In this document: positions 1 to 8,542 of the stretch, piece by piece
Layout of the letters: each line of letters starts with the position of its first letter
How positions within the stretch are numbered: the stretch's first letter is position 1
Assembly (NCBI RefSeq): GCF_022867795.2
Contig: NZ_CP107006.1
Location: 3,658,001-3,722,000, forward strand
Direction of reading: 5' to 3'
Length of the DNA: 64,000 nt
Source of the DNA: Chitinophaga horti
GTDB lineage: Bacteria > Bacteroidota > Bacteroidia > Chitinophagales > Chitinophagaceae
Program-made: the position numbers and the translations under genes
The notes under the pieces: generated by a model
The model's input: the letters and a program-made list of their open reading frames with translations, nothing else
Databases searched by the model: none
Told to the model about the DNA's origin: nothing

Positions 1-169
1 TCAACGGCACGCCACCCATAGATTCGAAGGTTTTGCGGCCCATGATGATGGGCATGCCCCAGGTGGTGTTCTTAAAGTATTTCAGGTCGTTCGGCAACTT
101 CCAGGGTAACTGGTTATGTATGCCGATCACGTTATTTTCAGATGCTGCTACTATAATTGAAACCATCAT
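1..169 (-). CDS. folA: Dihydrofolate reductase, N-terminal part (cut by window edge)
   Basis: Reduces dihydrofolate to tetrahydrofolate with NADPH in the cytosol, regenerating the folate that thymidylate synthase oxidises. Only the first 56 codons are inside the window. They show the DHFR N-terminus: SIIVAAS strand, NVIG, the LPW loop, LPNDLKYFK with the substrate-binding Asp, and [10 protein letters not shown] for cofactor binding. Two consecutive ATG codons open the frame (167-169 and 164-166); counting from the second puts the Asp at 27 and Trp at 22, as in E. coli DHFR. It starts 3 bases after the thyA stop, so the two are almost certainly one transcript. Confidence 0.93.
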   Translation of the reverse strand, partial: MMVSIIVAASENNVIGIHNQLPWKLPNDLKYFKNTTWGMPIIMGRKTFESMGGVPL

Positions 170-172
170 AAT

Positions 173-967
173 CTATACGGCTACCTGGGCTTTGATGTGA
201 GGATGCGATTCGTAGTTCTCGAGCGTAAAGTCTTCGTACCCGAAAGAAAAGATGTCTTTCACGTCGGGGTTCAGCTTCATCACCGGCAGCGGGAAAGGTG
301 TACGGGTGAGTTGCAGTTTAGCCTGCTCGATGTGATTGTTGTACAGGTGCACATCGCCAAAGCTGTGAACGAAGTCGCCGGGCTGCAAACCGCAAACCTG
401 CGCGACCATGAGGGTCAGCAATGCATACGATGCGATATTGAATGGTACGCCCAGGAACACATCTGCACTACGCTGGTAAAGCTGGCAACTGAGTTTCCCA
501 TCGGCTACATAAAACTGGAACAGGCAATGGCAGGGGCTCAGGGCCATCTGCGGCAGATCGGCTACGTTCCAGGCACTGATGATCAGGCGGCGGCTGTCCG
601 GGTTCTTTTTGATCTGGTCGATAAGATCAGTCACCTGGTCTACCACCTTACCGTCCGCACCCTGCCAGCTTCTCCACTGGTGGCCGTATACAGGCCCCAG
701 GTCGCCGTTAGCATCGGCCCACTCGTTCCAGATGCGTACGCCGTTGTCGGTGAGGTATTTGATGTTGGTATCGCCTTTCAGGAACCAGAGCAGTTCGTAG
801 ATGATCGATTTGAGGTGCAGCTTTTTGGTGGTCACCAGCGGAAAGCCCTTCTGCAAATTGAAGCGCATCTGGTAACCAAAGCAGCTGATAGTGCCGGTGC
901 CGGTGCGGTCTGTTTTCACCGCGCCCTTATCTATAATATGTTGAAGTAGATCGAGATACTGTTGCAT
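173..967 (-). CDS. thyA: Thymidylate synthase
   Basis: Converts dUMP to dTMP using methylene-tetrahydrofolate, releasing dihydrofolate for FolA next door. The product is 264 residues, the same as the E. coli enzyme, and the numbering matches it: catalytic Cys146 in PCHCLFQF, Arg21 in DRTGTG, the Arg126-Arg127 phosphate-binding pair in SRRLI, and the dUMP-binding segment [13 protein letters not shown]. No domain is missing. It is the first gene of a thyA-folA pair read leftward. I see no exact Bacteroidota promoter consensus in the 175 bases upstream. Confidence 0.98.
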   Translation of the reverse strand: MQQYLDLLQHIIDKGAVKTDRTGTGTISCFGYQMRFNLQKGFPLVTTKKLHLKSIIYELLWFLKGDTNIKYLTDNGVRIWNEWADANGDLGPVYGHQWRSWQGADGKVVDQVTDLIDQIKKNPDSRRLIISAWNVADLPQMALSPCHCLFQFYVADGKLSCQLYQRSADVFLGVPFNIASYALLTLMVAQVCGLQPGDFVHSFGDVHLYNNHIEQAKLQLTRTPFPLPVMKLNPDVKDIFSFGYEDFTLENYESHPHIKAQVAV

Positions 968-1142
968 ACAGGGGGCAAGTTACTAAAAAGCGGGCGTCTG
1001 CATGACGCTTTCTTTTCAACAGCTTATTCTATAGGCATCGTATATGGTGTGTATCCCCAAATCCGCTGAAACCCGCGTCCCTGCTCTCCGTACCTATACA
1101 ATGCTTATACGATGGATACCCTGGCCAGGGCGGCACCGAAGC

Positions 1143-2321
1143 TTAAATACCCCTGCGCTTCATTTCCTTACGGATGAGCCCCAGCTCGCGGCCCATTTGT
1201 CCGGCGATGGACGTATTCTCCTGCGCACGGCGGATCAGGTAAGGCATTACGTCTTTTACCGGACCATAAGGCAGGTACTTGGATACATGGTAGCCGGCAT
1301 GCGCCAGGTTAAACGTAATATTGTCGCTCATACCGTACAGCTGCGAAAAGCTGATGCGCGGGTGATTGGGAGGCAGGTGCTTTTCGGCCATCAGTTTGGT
1401 AACCAGCAGCGTACTCTCCTCGTTATGGGTACCTACGAACAGGCCCAGCTTGTGAATATGATCGAGGCAGAAGTGAATGGCTTCGTTATAATCTTCGTCG
1501 GACGACTTTTTATCCGGCTGAATAGGCGACTCGTAGTTTTGCTCATCGGCGCGGCGGCGTTCTTTTTCCATGTAAGCACCCCGTACCAGTTTGGCGCCCA
1601 GCAGGTAACCGCCTTGTTCTGCCTTTTGGTAGGATACTTTCAGGAACTCGAGGCGGTCGTGGCGGTACAGCTGGAAAGTGTTGTATACGATCACTTCCGA
1701 ACGGTTGTAACGCGCCATCATGGCGTCGGCCAGGTCGTCTACCGGCTGCTGTATCCAGCTTTCCTCGGCATCGATCAACACGCTTACTTTGTGAAGGGCC
1801 GCCGATTCCGCGATGGTATTAATACGGGCACGAACACGCTCGTACTCGTGCTGCTCATCCGCAGTAAGTGTTTCACCACGGTGCAGTTTTTCGAGCAGGG
1901 CAAAGCGCGCAAACCCGGTCACCTTCATGGCGATGAAAGGAATGTGTTTTTTACCGGCAGCAAATTCGATCGCCCTGATAAACTCAGGTACCGCATGATC
2001 ATAATTGATTTCGCCCTCCATCGCTTCCACTCCATAGTCCAGCACGGCGCCTACGCCGAATTTGCTGAGGCTTTGGGCAGTAGCCGCGGCTTCCTGCAGA
2101 TTTTCGCCTCCGCAGAACTGGGAAAAAATGGTGCTTTTGATGATCCCCTTCACTGGAAGTCCCAGTTTAAAGGCAAGTGGCGTAGCGAAAGCGCCGAACT
2201 TGACCAGCCAGGGCTTCCCGATATTGGAAAAAAGGAAGTTTGCTTTTTTTAACGACTGGTTGCTTCGGTGCTCAAATGCAATGGCGGTATTCTCGAAAGA
2301 AATTAATGGCTGCGTTTCCAT
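1143..2321 (-). CDS. Proline dehydrogenase (monofunctional, FAD)
   Basis: Oxidises L-proline to pyrroline-5-carboxylate, passing electrons via FAD to the respiratory chain. The 392 residues form a single PRODH TIM barrel without the P5C dehydrogenase half of PutA. Diagnostic parts are GAVLDYGVEAMEGE near residue 95, LVRGAYMEKER in the centre, and the C-terminal proline-binding segment YLPYGPVKDVMPYLIRR with its double Arg. An in-frame TTG at 2330 would add three residues, but ATG 2321 is preferred because the promoter -7 box ends only a few bases before it. A P5C dehydrogenase gene is not in the window. Confidence 0.93.
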   Translation of the reverse strand: METQPLISFENTAIAFEHRSNQSLKKANFLFSNIGKPWLVKFGAFATPLAFKLGLPVKGIIKSTIFSQFCGGENLQEAAATAQSLSKFGVGAVLDYGVEAMEGEINYDHAVPEFIRAIEFAAGKKHIPFIAMKVTGFARFALLEKLHRGETLTADEQHEYERVRARINTIAESAALHKVSVLIDAEESWIQQPVDDLADAMMARYNRSEVIVYNTFQLYRHDRLEFLKVSYQKAEQGGYLLGAKLVRGAYMEKERRRADEQNYESPIQPDKKSSDEDYNEAIHFCLDHIHKLGLFVGTHNEESTLLVTKLMAEKHLPPNHPRISFSQLYGMSDNITFNLAHAGYHVSKYLPYGPVKDVMPYLIRRAQENTSIAGQMGRELGLIRKEMKRRGI

Positions 2322-2327
2322 GGCGGG

Positions 2328-2358
2328 CAAAGTTAGGGTGCTCCTATGTCATTACAAA
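2328..2358 (-). promoter_or_regulatory. Bacteroidota-type promoter of proline dehydrogenase
   Basis: Read on the minus strand, a TTTG (2358-2355) is followed after exactly 19 bases by TAACTTTG (2335-2328). This fits the Bacteroidota sigma-ABfr consensus TTTG / TAnnTTTG. The -7 box ends 6 bases before the ATG at 2321, so the predicted transcript would have a 5' leader of only about 0-3 bases. Confidence 0.7.
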
Positions 2359-2359
2359 A

Positions 2360-2969
2360 ACTATAATGGCCCATCCATTAACACATATTGTCTTTTTTAT
2401 GCAGTTAAAAAATAATCGTATTCAGGCTCACCCTAATAGGTCAACATAGTATACTAATTGTAGATATTTTAATGAATTGTTAAAAAATACTCAAAAGTGA
2501 GTATAGGGCAAAGGTGGAGCGGCGATTACCTTTGCAGTAAGTATTCATCCAATTCCCCCAACGAGAGCAATTTGAGTATAAACAGCCGGATAATCCCTAG
2601 CCTTTCAAAGCCGAATTTTATGGCCTCGACCTGGTGATTAAGAACGCTGACAACCTACAGCAGAAGTGAGCAATGAGACGCGCTAAGTCATCTCAACCTG
2701 TTACAGGTATATTCTACGGAATAATATCATTTTCAAAATATTCGGGCTAAACGCCCCCATCAGCCATGTAGCTTGCCCCAAGGATTTAAGCTGTCTTATC
2801 TGTGATGTGTCTTTTAAAACAGGGCCTATCGCAACATAAGGTGGCTTATAATCATTTAGGGGGTATCCAATTGTTTAATGCGGTTAAAAAATTTCTTACT
2901 TTTAAGGCGGGCAATCTATCCAACCAAATGGCACTACAATCGCTTTTGACCGCTAAAGGTGAACACGTT
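2360..2969. other. Intergenic stretch upstream of the FecR-like gene
   Basis: About 600 bases lie between divergent genes. On the plus strand there is an inverted repeat TACTCA-N4-TGAGTA (2488-2503), then GCAAAGGT (2508-2515) facing ACCTTTGC (2528-2535). The latter overlaps TACCTTTG (2527-2534), a match to the -7 consensus without a clear TTG partner. A short ORF at 2673-2750 follows. I see no RNA gene or mobile element here. Confidence 0.4.
2673..2750 (+). CDS. Possible 25-residue small ORF / leader peptide
   Basis: ATG to TAA encodes 25 residues: basic at the start (MRRAKSSQ) and hydrophobic/aromatic in the middle (VTGIFYGIISFSKYSG). It follows a -7-like TACCTTTG at 2527-2534 and lies upstream of the FecR-like gene. 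I do not recognise a family with certainty and cannot distinguish a real peptide from a chance frame. A leader or small membrane peptide is conceivable. Confidence 0.25.
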   Translation: MRRAKSSQPVTGIFYGIISFSKYSG

Positions 2970-3746
2970 ATGAATTTGTACAAACGTAAAAGACACTCCT
3001 GGCAACCGTTTACCGCCGGTATCATCCTGGTAATGCTGCTGGCATCGGGGTTCGTGTATTACGACCGTGACCGTGTGCAGCGCCCCAGTAATGCAGTAAG
3101 CGCCGAAGAACTGCGCGCTAATTATAAAGCGCACCATTGCCAGCCGGGTAGCCGCAAACAGCTGACGCTGGAAGATGGTACGCGTGTAACCCTCAACTCG
3201 CAAACCACACTTTACGTTCCCAAGGATTATAACAACGGTAAGCGCTCGCTCGTGCTGAACGGCGAAGCCTTCTTCGAGATACCCGCCAGCCGTAACCTGT
3301 TTACCGTAAAGTCGGATAAGCTGATCACCACGGGTTTCAGCGGCGCCCTGCGCATCCGCTCGGCCGATGCTCAGGCGGGCGCCACGATACATGTACTGGA
3401 CGGACAATTCACCGTTACCAAGGCCTATCACTCCCCCACCGACAACCAGCCGGAAATGCTGCAACGCGGTAATGAAATACTTTTCAACCGCGACATCGAC
3501 CTGATGGAGAAAGAAACGTACGACGTTGCATCGCTCGAAGAGTGGAAGTCGGGTAAACTGGTGTTCGACAACGTGCCGGTACAGGCGGCGATCAATAAAC
3601 TGCAGGATTGGTATGGTGTAGAAATCGCCTGGCGGGGCGATGCACAGCGCGTGCAGGGTGTTTCCGGCACTTTTGATAACATGCCATTGCAGGAGGTGCT
3701 GGCTACGCTGAAAGACCGTACGGGTTTGAAGTATAATATCCGTTAG
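2970..3746 (+). CDS. Orphan FecR-like protein lacking the anti-sigma domain
   Basis: In FecR systems this family is an inner-membrane regulator that relays a TonB-receptor signal to an ECF sigma factor. From ATG 2970 (AAAGG about 10 bases upstream) the product is 258 residues: a short basic cytoplasmic tail, one membrane segment (FTAGIILVMLLASGFVYY, about residues 12-30), a FecR domain (RKQLTLEDGTRVTLNSQT, then LVLNGEAFFEIP) and a C-terminal DUF4974-type domain (LVFDNVPVQAAINKL). The roughly 80-residue cytoplasmic anti-sigma domain seen in the second FecR of this window (50143-51306) is absent, and there is no neighbouring sigma or susCD gene. An upstream in-frame start at 2802 adds sequence that does not resemble that domain. 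Its stop overlaps that of the convergent next gene. Confidence 0.8.
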   Translation: MNLYKRKRHSWQPFTAGIILVMLLASGFVYYDRDRVQRPSNAVSAEELRANYKAHHCQPGSRKQLTLEDGTRVTLNSQTTLYVPKDYNNGKRSLVLNGEAFFEIPASRNLFTVKSDKLITTGFSGALRIRSADAQAGATIHVLDGQFTVTKAYHSPTDNQPEMLQRGNEILFNRDIDLMEKETYDVASLEEWKSGKLVFDNVPVQAAINKLQDWYGVEIAWRGDAQRVQGVSGTFDNMPLQEVLATLKDRTGLKYNIR

Positions 3747-4951
3747 CGTTGCAGCCTGTCGAACGAGAACACGTCTGCTAATTCATTCTTTTTACCGAGG
3801 ATATGATCTGTAACGATCTTAGCCGCCACCTGGCTGAAGGTAATTCCATTGCCGCCGAAACCCAGTGCGAACAAGGCATGTTTCATGGGTGGATACACGC
3901 CGATGTAAGGCAAACCATCTTTGGTGGTACCAAAGGTACCCGTCCATTCAAACTCGGGTAAAAATTCCATCTTCGGAAACAACTCATGAAAGTCATTTAC
4001 CAGCTCCCTGGATTTACGGGGAAGCAGTTTATCTCTTTTACGGGGATGATAAAAGTCCACATCACGCCCGCCGATGAGCAGGCGGTTGTCGTAGGTGGAA
4101 CGCATGTAGCGGTAAGGCTGTTTGGTTTCCCAGATCAGGCAGTTGCGGTGCCAGAATTCCGTTTGCGTATGCGTTTCGCTGAGTACGGCATAAGTGGCAT
4201 GCAGGTCCACGATCTTCTCCTTAATGTATTGCACCGATTCGTAACCCGTGGCAATCACCAGCTTCTTTGCCTGTATGCGTTTACCGTTGTGGGTAGTGAG
4301 CGTTACACTGCGTGGATTCATTTGTACTTCCACCACATTAGTGCGGTCGTACACGGCGGCGCCTTGCTTAATGATGTATTGCAACAGCGCGTGGGTCAAC
4401 GTATATGCATCTGTGTAAGCAGCGCTGTGCGAGTAAATGGCGGCCGGCGCTTCGAAACCCATGTTGCGTTTCACGGCAGCGGCGTTCCAGTACTCCACAT
4501 CAAAGCCATACTTTTCGCGGGCAGCAAACTCTTTTTCTATAAGAGAAAGGTCTTTGGTGGCGGAAGCGAAATACAAACTTTGCTTACGTTCAAACTCCTT
4601 TACTTTCAGCTTTTTAGCGATGACCTCAATCTCGTCGATGGATTCGCGGCAGGCATGGTAGGCCTTTACTGCATGATCTACGCCTACTTTGTCCATCAAC
4701 TGATGCAGGGGCACATCTATTTCATATTGCAGCAACGAGGTGCTGGCGCAGGTACTGCCAAGGCCTACCGTACGGGCGTCTACCACGGTGCAGGCAATGC
4801 CGGCGTTGGTAAGTGCATAAGCAGTTAAGGCGCCGGAAATGCCAGCGCCAATAATTACTACGTCCGTACGTATATGTTGTTCAAGTTTCGGATAATTGAA
4901 TGGAAGACCGTACCGCACGAGCGAATAAGGCAACCCCGAATGCAATATCAT
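3743..4951 (-). CDS. FAD-dependent oxidoreductase, DAO family
   Basis: A 402-residue flavoprotein of the D-amino-acid oxidase/glycine oxidase superfamily. The Rossmann motif is GAGISG at residues 35-40 with an acidic residue (Asp58) ending the second strand, then a FAD-contact segment GLGSTCASTSLLQYE. The C-terminal half carries GGRDVDFYH, WTGTFGTTKDGLPYIG and FALGFGGNGITFSQ, typical of this fold. The natural substrate (an amine or amino acid) cannot be read from sequence. It lies 19 bases downstream of a small conserved gene and probably shares its transcript. Its TAA overlaps the TAG of the opposing FecR-like gene within the tetranucleotide TTAG. Confidence 0.88.
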   Translation of the reverse strand: MILHSGLPYSLVRYGLPFNYPKLEQHIRTDVVIIGAGISGALTAYALTNAGIACTVVDARTVGLGSTCASTSLLQYEIDVPLHQLMDKVGVDHAVKAYHACRESIDEIEVIAKKLKVKEFERKQSLYFASATKDLSLIEKEFAAREKYGFDVEYWNAAAVKRNMGFEAPAAIYSHSAAYTDAYTLTHALLQYIIKQGAAVYDRTNVVEVQMNPRSVTLTTHNGKRIQAKKLVIATGYESVQYIKEKIVDLHATYAVLSETHTQTEFWHRNCLIWETKQPYRYMRSTYDNRLLIGGRDVDFYHPRKRDKLLPRKSRELVNDFHELFPKMEFLPEFEWTGTFGTTKDGLPYIGVYPPMKHALFALGFGGNGITFSQVAAKIVTDHILGKKNELADVFSFDRLQR

Positions 4952-4970
4952 ATAGGGATAAAGTTAGGGG

Positions 4971-5336
4971 CTAGTCACGCACACCGAAAGTGGTGTTTTC
5001 GTAGCTCTTATGTACACTCATTTTACGGATGAAGTTGTAAAAGGTATCACCTTCATAATCAGCGTACGCGCCGAATGCGTTCATCAGGTAACCGGTGTTG
5101 CCAGCTTCGTCTTCAATGAGATACACTACAGCAGGATCTGCGCAGCGGGAACCTGTTGGGATCTGAAGCGTTTCGATGATGCGGAGTTCTTCGGGGGTGT
5201 ATTTACGTGTATGCTCCTGCAGCTTCGCGCGGCCATCGTTACGTACAATAAATTCCTGCCCAAATCCGCGGGCTTTCAATTCTGCTTTCAGGCTGCTCAA
5301 AGAGGCCGTTCCGGGGGTGTTAAGTTGCTGAGCCAT
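4971..5336 (-). CDS. Small conserved Bacteroidota protein
   Basis: 121 residues from ATG 5336 (the frame is open further upstream, but that part lacks family character). The pattern SLKAELKARGFGQEF near the start and VVYLIEDEAGNTGYLMNAFG followed by AYADYEGDTF resembles a family of about 100 residues, widespread in Bacteroidota, that databases often name phosphoribosylpyrophosphate synthetase. It has none of the PRPP synthetase motifs, so that name should not be trusted. It precedes the FAD oxidoreductase by 19 bases. Function unknown. Confidence 0.75.
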   Translation of the reverse strand: MAQQLNTPGTASLSSLKAELKARGFGQEFIVRNDGRAKLQEHTRKYTPEELRIIETLQIPTGSRCADPAVVYLIEDEAGNTGYLMNAFGAYADYEGDTFYNFIRKMSVHKSYENTTFGVRD

Positions 5337-5560
5337 ACTCTCTTGGTATTTATATTTTAAAAAATCGGTTTCTGATCGTTTCCGTGCTAATGGAGATTGA
5401 GGAGTGCAAAAAGCAGACCATCTGCCGGGGTTTAAATAATACTGGGGTTTATGACTACAAAGAAAGCATTTTTTGCCGATAATAAGAGGCATTATCCTGC
5501 AAAACCGATCAGATTGAGGATTTTAGGCAACAAATAGCCCGAAACCGTCAATAGATTGCA

Positions 5561-5589
5561 CAAAAAAGCCGGGCCTGCTGCGGCCCGGC
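5561..5589 (-). terminator. Intrinsic terminator of the TIM-barrel lipoprotein gene
   Basis: Stem GCCGGGCC/GGCCCGGC (5568-5575 with 5582-5589) and a 6-base loop, followed on the minus strand by six T (5567-5562). It lies 24 bases past the stop of the gene at 5613-6650. Confidence 0.85.
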
Positions 5590-5612
5590 GAACTATATTA
5601 AGGATTTGTTAT

Positions 5613-6650
5613 TTACGCAAGTTGTGCGCCTACCTTTCGCAGCAGGTCGCGGGTCTTTTTAATACCCTCGTCCTCCGACAGTTTGCTGCCTTCATACTCA
5701 ATACCAATGTGGCCGGTGTAACCCGCCTCTTTTACGATCTTCAGCATACGGGCATAATCTACCTGAACGGAGTTGCCGGCATCGTCGAAGTCGTAAGTCT
5801 TGGCGCTCACACCTTTTGCGAAAGGCATCAGTTCCTGTACGCCCTGGTATTTATCGTATTCTTCCAGGCAGGTGGTTTTAGCCCAGGCCTCAGGTGTTTG
5901 GGCTTCTGGTTTCGTACGGTTGATGCAGAAGTTGCCAAAGTCGGGCAGCGTGCCGCAACCCGGGCGGTTCACCGTTTTCATCACATCGCTCAGCCACTTG
6001 CCGTTGGAGGAGTAGCCGCCGTGGTTTTCAACGATCACGCCGATGTTGAAGTCTTTCGCAAAGTCGGTGAGTTTACCCAACCCGTCGGCCGCGTTCTTCG
6101 CTACTTCTTCGGCCGTACCCTGACCGGCTGCGTTTACGCGAATGGAGTGGCAGCCCAGGAACTGGGCGGCTTCTACCCATTTATAATGATTCTCTACGGC
6201 TTTCATACGGGCCTTGACGTCTTTATCACCCAGCTCTCCTTCCCCATCGCACATAATGAGTACACTTTTCACCCCGTTGTCGTCGCAACGCTTCTTCATT
6301 TCGCCCAGGTAGTTCTTATCCTTTGCCTTGTCTTTAAAGAACTGGTTCACATATTCCACTGCATGGATGTCGAACTCCTTCTTCGCGCGGATGGCGAAGT
6401 CGAGGTGGTCCATCTTTTTAGCGAATAATGCCTGGTGGAACGACCATTCGGCAAGAGAGATCTGGAAGAACAGGTCTTTGGGTAGCCCTGCATGCTGACT
6501 GGAGTCTGCACCGGAAGCAGCGCTATCGGAACCTGGCGTTTTGCCGGCGTTGTTACAGGCTGTTAGAAAAGCGGGACCCAGGCTGATACCTGCTGTAAAC
6601 ACGCCGAGGTGCCGCAGGAAACTCCTGCGGGTGTTATTGTTCTCATTCAT
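5613..6650 (-). CDS. Tat-exported sugar phosphate isomerase/epimerase-like lipoprotein
   Basis: 345 residues. The start [11 protein letters not shown] is a Tat twin-arginine signal, and LTAC at about residue 31 gives a lipobox, so the protein is probably folded before export and then lipid-anchored. After a Ser/Ala-rich linker comes a xylose-isomerase-like TIM barrel (AP endonuclease 2 superfamily): [44 protein letters not shown], and [10 protein letters not shown] at the end with metal-ligand-type Glu and Asp. Such proteins accompany carbohydrate use in Bacteroidota; hydroxypyruvate isomerase-like activity is only a guess. It stands alone, with its own terminator. Confidence 0.85.
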   Translation of the reverse strand: MNENNNTRRSFLRHLGVFTAGISLGPAFLTACNNAGKTPGSDSAASGADSSQHAGLPKDLFFQISLAEWSFHQALFAKKMDHLDFAIRAKKEFDIHAVEYVNQFFKDKAKDKNYLGEMKKRCDDNGVKSVLIMCDGEGELGDKDVKARMKAVENHYKWVEAAQFLGCHSIRVNAAGQGTAEEVAKNAADGLGKLTDFAKDFNIGVIVENHGGYSSNGKWLSDVMKTVNRPGCGTLPDFGNFCINRTKPEAQTPEAWAKTTCLEEYDKYQGVQELMPFAKGVSAKTYDFDDAGNSVQVDYARMLKIVKEAGYTGHIGIEYEGSKLSEDEGIKKTRDLLRKVGAQLA

Positions 6651-6807
6651 GGGTTGTTGTGGTTTTTAGATGGTGAGTCACTATGTAACGTGGATTGATA
6701 TGTGATTCTGAAAATACGTATTTATTTTGAAAAAAATGCTGGAAAGTGAGATGGTGTACAAGTGTGCGACGCAACGGGGGCTGAAGGAAGAAGGAAAAGA
6801 GGATGAC

Positions 6808-6847
6808 ACAAAAATAAAAATGCCGGCCCTCTCTAAAGGGCCGGCCG
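6808..6847 (-). terminator. Intrinsic terminator of the first SusC/D operon
   Basis: Perfect 9-bp stem GCCGGCCCT/AGGGCCGGC (6822-6830 with 6837-6845) and 6-base loop, followed on the minus strand by a T-rich tract (6821-6811). It lies about 40 bases past the stop of the last operon gene. Confidence 0.85.
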
Positions 6848-6885
6848 CTGTTAGGATTTTCAACCAAAATTACAAAGCGCGAAAG

Positions 6886-7836
6886 TTAAATAGGCTTGCG
6901 GGCTACGCCAGTATGCATGGTCAACGTCCACGTACCGCCGCCATAAAAGGTAACCGAAAAAGTGGCGTTCACGTTACGCACGGCTTCCGTAAAGGCAGCC
7001 GGTATGCGGTAGTACGACGACACATCGTTATTCACCATAAAGAACGGGAACTTCGCCAGGTTCGGATGACCAAATTCGATGGTACTATCGGTGCGTTCCT
7101 CTTTAAAGAACGGATTGTATTTCTGGAAATGCGGACGGTCGCCGCGGTAAACGATTTCGCCCATTTTAGGATTGAAGTTTTTACCGTTCTTGTCCTTAAA
7201 CTTCAGGATGATGCGGTGCGGCCCCGCGGGATCGCGATCGATGGTGAGCGGCATTTGTCCGCCGGCATACACATCCTGGAAATTGGTTTCGCTGCCGTTA
7301 TCCGAAGTAGTTACCGTGCGGCGCACCACTTCGTAATACACCTTCGGGTTCAGCAACACCTCGCCCACGTTTTTGATCGTGCGCGTGCCGCGAATGTTGG
7401 TCACCTGCACATCGAACACATACCGGCCGGTATCCCAATATTCGGTGCCGGCAGTGAGTATAATACGGCCACCGTTTTCCTGTATTTCAAAAGGCCGCTT
7501 CATACCGCGCGACAGCTTTTTGTTCAGCAGTTCGAGGGTAGTATCGGTGGGCAGTAATTCCGCCAGGTAAGTGGTGATCTCGCGCGGCCTGAGATCGTTG
7601 CTGTCGAGCACTTTACCGGTTGATTTATCGCGTACTTCGAGCAGTTTAACGGTTAATGGCAGTGTTGACCCATCGGCTTCGATGGAGGGCGAGTAGGCCG
7701 TTAAGCCCTGCATGGCGATGAACGGATTGGGACGGTAGGCGAACTTATCGCTGATGTAACCTTCGGGCACCTTTTCGCAGGCGGCGATACCAGCAACGGT
7801 GATGCCTAGTGTGATGATGATATATTTAAGTTTCAT
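6886..7836 (-). CDS. SusCD-associated lipoprotein (DUF5007-like)
   Basis: 316 residues with a lipoprotein signal (GIAACEK, lipid on Cys20). The mature part is beta-rich with repeated strands such as GGRIILTAGTEYWDTGRYVFD and ends ARKPI. It resembles surface lipoproteins carried next to fasciclin and SusD genes in Bacteroidota (DUF5007 type), but I hold that family name only tentatively. It is the last gene of a four-gene operon (SusC, SusD, fasciclin-like, this), 20 bases after the fasciclin-like gene. A role as an accessory surface-binding protein is inferred from position. Confidence 0.7.
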   Translation of the reverse strand: MKLKYIIITLGITVAGIAACEKVPEGYISDKFAYRPNPFIAMQGLTAYSPSIEADGSTLPLTVKLLEVRDKSTGKVLDSNDLRPREITTYLAELLPTDTTLELLNKKLSRGMKRPFEIQENGGRIILTAGTEYWDTGRYVFDVQVTNIRGTRTIKNVGEVLLNPKVYYEVVRRTVTTSDNGSETNFQDVYAGGQMPLTIDRDPAGPHRIILKFKDKNGKNFNPKMGEIVYRGDRPHFQKYNPFFKEERTDSTIEFGHPNLAKFPFFMVNNDVSSYYRIPAAFTEAVRNVNATFSVTFYGGGTWTLTMHTGVARKPI

Positions 7837-7856
7837 ACAGATGCGTTTTTAAAGAT

Positions 7857-8525
7857 TCAATACCTTACAAATTGATGCTTGTTGGTCAGTACATGCAGAA
7901 TAGGCCCTTTTCCATTCTCCGTTTCAATACCGGTCGTCTGGCAAAGGACGCTTTGGTCGAAGTTGGGATCGGAGCCCAGCGGCGGATTGTTCGGATCATC
8001 GATCGTGCCTTTCACGCGGATCAGGTACGTGAAGTAAACGGGCGTCACAGTGGTGTTGTAGCCCTGTTGTTTCACTTTGCGATAAGCCATTTGCTGCCCG
8101 AGTTTGTTTTTGATCCCCACGGGAAACTCGTTCTCCAAAGCCGCTACGGTCAGTTTATCGGGGTAAAAGTACTGTCGTACCGAATCGGCGGTGATGTCTT
8201 TGTACAAACTGTCCAGGGTATACTTTGCATTCTCGTCGATCTTTTGTTTCTGGTCTCTTTTATATTCCATGTACAGGTTTACCGAGCGGTTGGTGGGTAC
8301 GAACATCGTTCCTGTACTGTTCAACTCCTCCTGCAGGTTATAGTGATCGATGATCATCACCAGCGTGTCGAAACTTTTCCAGGGATGCGATTTCAGGAAC
8401 TCGTAGGCGTTGAGCGGTGTTTTCGCTGAATGTACGCCCTCGTCGGTAAGATAGTCGGCCTTGCTGCAGGCTGTAGCAAGCATCAGTGCAACGCCGGCGA
8501 CCAGTAAGCCTATATTGATTTTCAT
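7857..8525 (-). CDS. Fasciclin-like (FAS1) surface lipoprotein
   Basis: 222 residues: signal peptide with lipobox (LATACSK, Cys20), then one FAS1-like domain. FAS1 hallmarks visible are SFDTLVMIIDHYNLQEEL, the FAS1 H1-like box TMFVPTNRSVNLYM, and a late hydrophobic strand GPILHVLTNKHQFV. FAS1 domains mediate adhesion or ligand contact outside the cell. The gene sits 17 bases after susD and 20 before the DUF5007-like gene, so it is part of the same outer-membrane assembly operon. Confidence 0.75.
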   Translation of the reverse strand: MKINIGLLVAGVALMLATACSKADYLTDEGVHSAKTPLNAYEFLKSHPWKSFDTLVMIIDHYNLQEELNSTGTMFVPTNRSVNLYMEYKRDQKQKIDENAKYTLDSLYKDITADSVRQYFYPDKLTVAALENEFPVGIKNKLGQQMAYRKVKQQGYNTTVTPVYFTYLIRVKGTIDDPNNPPLGSDPNFDQSVLCQTTGIETENGKGPILHVLTNKHQFVRY

Positions 8526-8542
8526 GATAAGCGATTTTGTGG

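Noticed and set aside
197..949. Long plus-strand open frame opposite thyA
   Set aside because: Mirror of a fully conserved thymidylate synthase; its translation has no family character.
1044..2252. 402-residue frame opposite proline dehydrogenase
   Set aside because: Shadow frame; the opposite strand carries clear PRODH motifs and a promoter.
2480..2630. Open frame reading through 2480-2630 as a small gene
   Set aside because: No start codon in good context, and it covers inverted repeats and a -7-like box typical of a promoter region.
2802..2969. N-terminal extension of the FecR-like protein as a missing anti-sigma domain
   Set aside because: The 56 extra residues do not resemble the helical domain of the complete FecR at 50143, and ATG 2970 has a better upstream context.
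4971..5336. PRPP synthetase
   Set aside because: Only a database label for this small family; no PRPP synthetase motif or length.
6681..6867. Short minus-strand frames upstream of the TIM-barrel lipoprotein
   Set aside because: They overlap the terminator of the next operon and have low-complexity translations.
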